A DNA stretch of 64,000 nt, from positions 186,001 through 250,000 of the forward strand of contig NZ_JAPQNT010000004.1 of NCBI RefSeq assembly GCF_028867965.1, given 5' to 3'. Both the position numbers and the translations under genes were made by a program. Below, piece by piece: positions 63,165 through 64,000 of the stretch. The first letter of the stretch is position 1; each line of letters begins with the position of its first letter. This stretch comes from Flavobacterium sp. SUN046 (GTDB taxonomy: Bacteria > Bacteroidota > Bacteroidia > Flavobacteriales > Flavobacteriaceae). The notes under the pieces were generated by a model. It had not been told where the DNA came from, did no database searches, and saw only the letters and a list, made by a program, of their open reading frames with translations.

Positions 63165-64000
63165 TTATTGTTTTGAGGTAAGGTAATTTAATTGAACAAC
63201 ACTTTCATTGTGAGTTAAAATTGTATCAATATAATTGCTTTTGATGGCAATACTCTGGTTGATAAGCATCACCCAATCCAGATAATTTATTTCTCCATTT
63301 AGGAATTGTAAATTAGCTGTTTTGATAATGATTTCAGCATTTGGAAGAGCTGTTTTTTCATAATATTCTAATTTTTCAACGCTACTTTTGTATTGATTGA
63401 ATGTTGTTTGGAATTGCTTTTGAAGCATTTGTTTTTCTTTTTCCAATTCATTTTGAGATAACGATTCCCCAATTTTGGAAGCCGCAATTTTAGCTTTTTG
63501 AGAACCTCCAAATAACGGAATTCCAATTCCGAATTGAGCCGATTGAAATCTATTGGATTTATCATATAAAACATTATCTGCTCCAGTTCCTGCAATTGAA
63601 GTATTGTTGTAACCCAAAGTTAAACTCGGTAATAACTTTGATTTTTCAAGTTTTGTTGAAGCTGCATTTACCTTTTTTTGTTGTTCTAAAAGAGCAAGAT
63701 AAGGATGTTGAGCAACCAAAGTGCTATCAATAGATTTGTCTAAAACCAACTTAAAAGTTTCTGCTTTTGGAGCCAGTTGTTCTTCGGAATTAAGCAATAA
63801 TTGAAACTGACCTTGAACCAATTCTTTTTCTTCACGAAGTTGAATTAGTTGCATTTTTACTGAACCACGTTGTGTATCGGCTGTTGTTTTTTCAAGAATA
63901 TTGCTTTCACCTTTTTTGAATCGCAATTCTGATTTTCTTAAAAATTCAGCAAAGATAGTGTCGCTTTTCATCAGTAATTTTTCCTTTTCGTTAAGATAAA
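63165..64000 (-). CDS. TolC-family outer-membrane efflux domain, 5' end cut by window
   Basis: The frame is open to the window end, so the Met at 63971 is internal and at least nine more codons lie upstream within the window. The 278 visible residues are TolC-like: long helices (LREEKELVQGQFQLLLNSEEQL), a beta segment (FGIGIPLFGGSQKAK) and a second helical pair. It may be a separate CusC-like protein or, as often in Bacteroidota, the C-terminal part of a CusA-TolC fusion. It is co-transcribed with the adaptor and VIT1 genes. Confidence 0.85.
   Translation of the reverse strand, partial: YLNEKEKLLMKSDTIFAEFLRKSELRFKKGESNILEKTTADTQRGSVKMQLIQLREEKELVQGQFQLLLNSEEQLAPKAETFKLVLDKSIDSTLVAQHPYLALLEQQKKVNAASTKLEKSKLLPSLTLGYNNTSIAGTGADNVLYDKSNRFQSAQFGIGIPLFGGSQKAKIAASKIGESLSQNELEKEKQMLQKQFQTTFNQYKSSVEKLEYYEKTALPNAEIIIKTANLQFLNGEINYLDWVMLINQSIAIKSNYIDTILTHNESVVQLNYLTSKQ

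Overview
The window looks like chromosome of a member of the Bacteroidota, most likely Flavobacteriaceae and Flavobacterium-like. The basis is strongly AT-rich DNA, few Shine-Dalgarno sites, repeated promoter elements of the Bacteroidota type TAnnTTTG (often with an upstream TTG), a secreted protein with a type IX secretion C-terminal sorting domain, a PorV/PorQ-family barrel, a DUF4105 protein and a split transketolase. No insertion sequence, phage gene or CRISPR array was seen. No stretch longer than 300 bases lacks a gene. One tRNA gene (Thr, anticodon TGT) is present.

Region 1 (1-30154) is a large surface-polysaccharide locus. It opens inside a Wzc-type tyrosine autokinase whose 5' end lies outside the window. 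Then come a CpsB-type PHP phosphatase, a PglK/MsbA-like ABC exporter, neuA-neuB-neuC for a CMP-activated nonulosonic acid, about nine glycosyltransferases, an O-acetylation module (one MBOAT acyltransferase and two SGNH proteins), three methyltransferases, a divergent NodB-like deacetylase paired with a FemAB-like acyltransferase, a Wzy-like polymerase and, last, a polyprenyl-phosphate sugar transferase that primes synthesis. Most genes overlap or nearly touch, so they form long plus-strand operons with internal promoters near 17254 and 21577.

Region 2 (30160-39253) is mostly housekeeping: DUF4105 protein, PorV/PorQ-family barrel, pssA, a GH25 lysozyme, lptB, a CxxC carboxymuconolactone-decarboxylase-like protein, tatC, kdsD and a recQ that lacks the usual zinc cysteines. 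Region 3 (39301-47487) is a compact arsenosugar-type locus: two glycosyltransferases of the families tied to arsenosugar synthesis, an SDR, a two-domain VOC protein, a PlsC-type acyltransferase, ArsM, the radical-SAM enzyme ArsS, a peroxidase-like CMD protein, a DUF547 protein and a divergent purine nucleoside phosphorylase. Together these could take arsenite to dimethylarsenic, add 5'-deoxyadenosyl, remove adenine and build a sugar or even a lipid. This is the most interesting system in the window.

Region 4 (47495-64000) holds a T9SS cargo protein, an FAD oxidoreductase, GapN, a lipoprotein MsrB-MsrA fusion, idi, queD, a Bcp-type peroxiredoxin, manA, small conserved proteins, tRNA-Thr, a transketolase split in two halves with an unrelated secreted-protein gene lodged between them, a single-domain response regulator, and a metal-handling operon (VIT1/CCC1 protein, RND adaptor and a TolC-like segment running off the window end).
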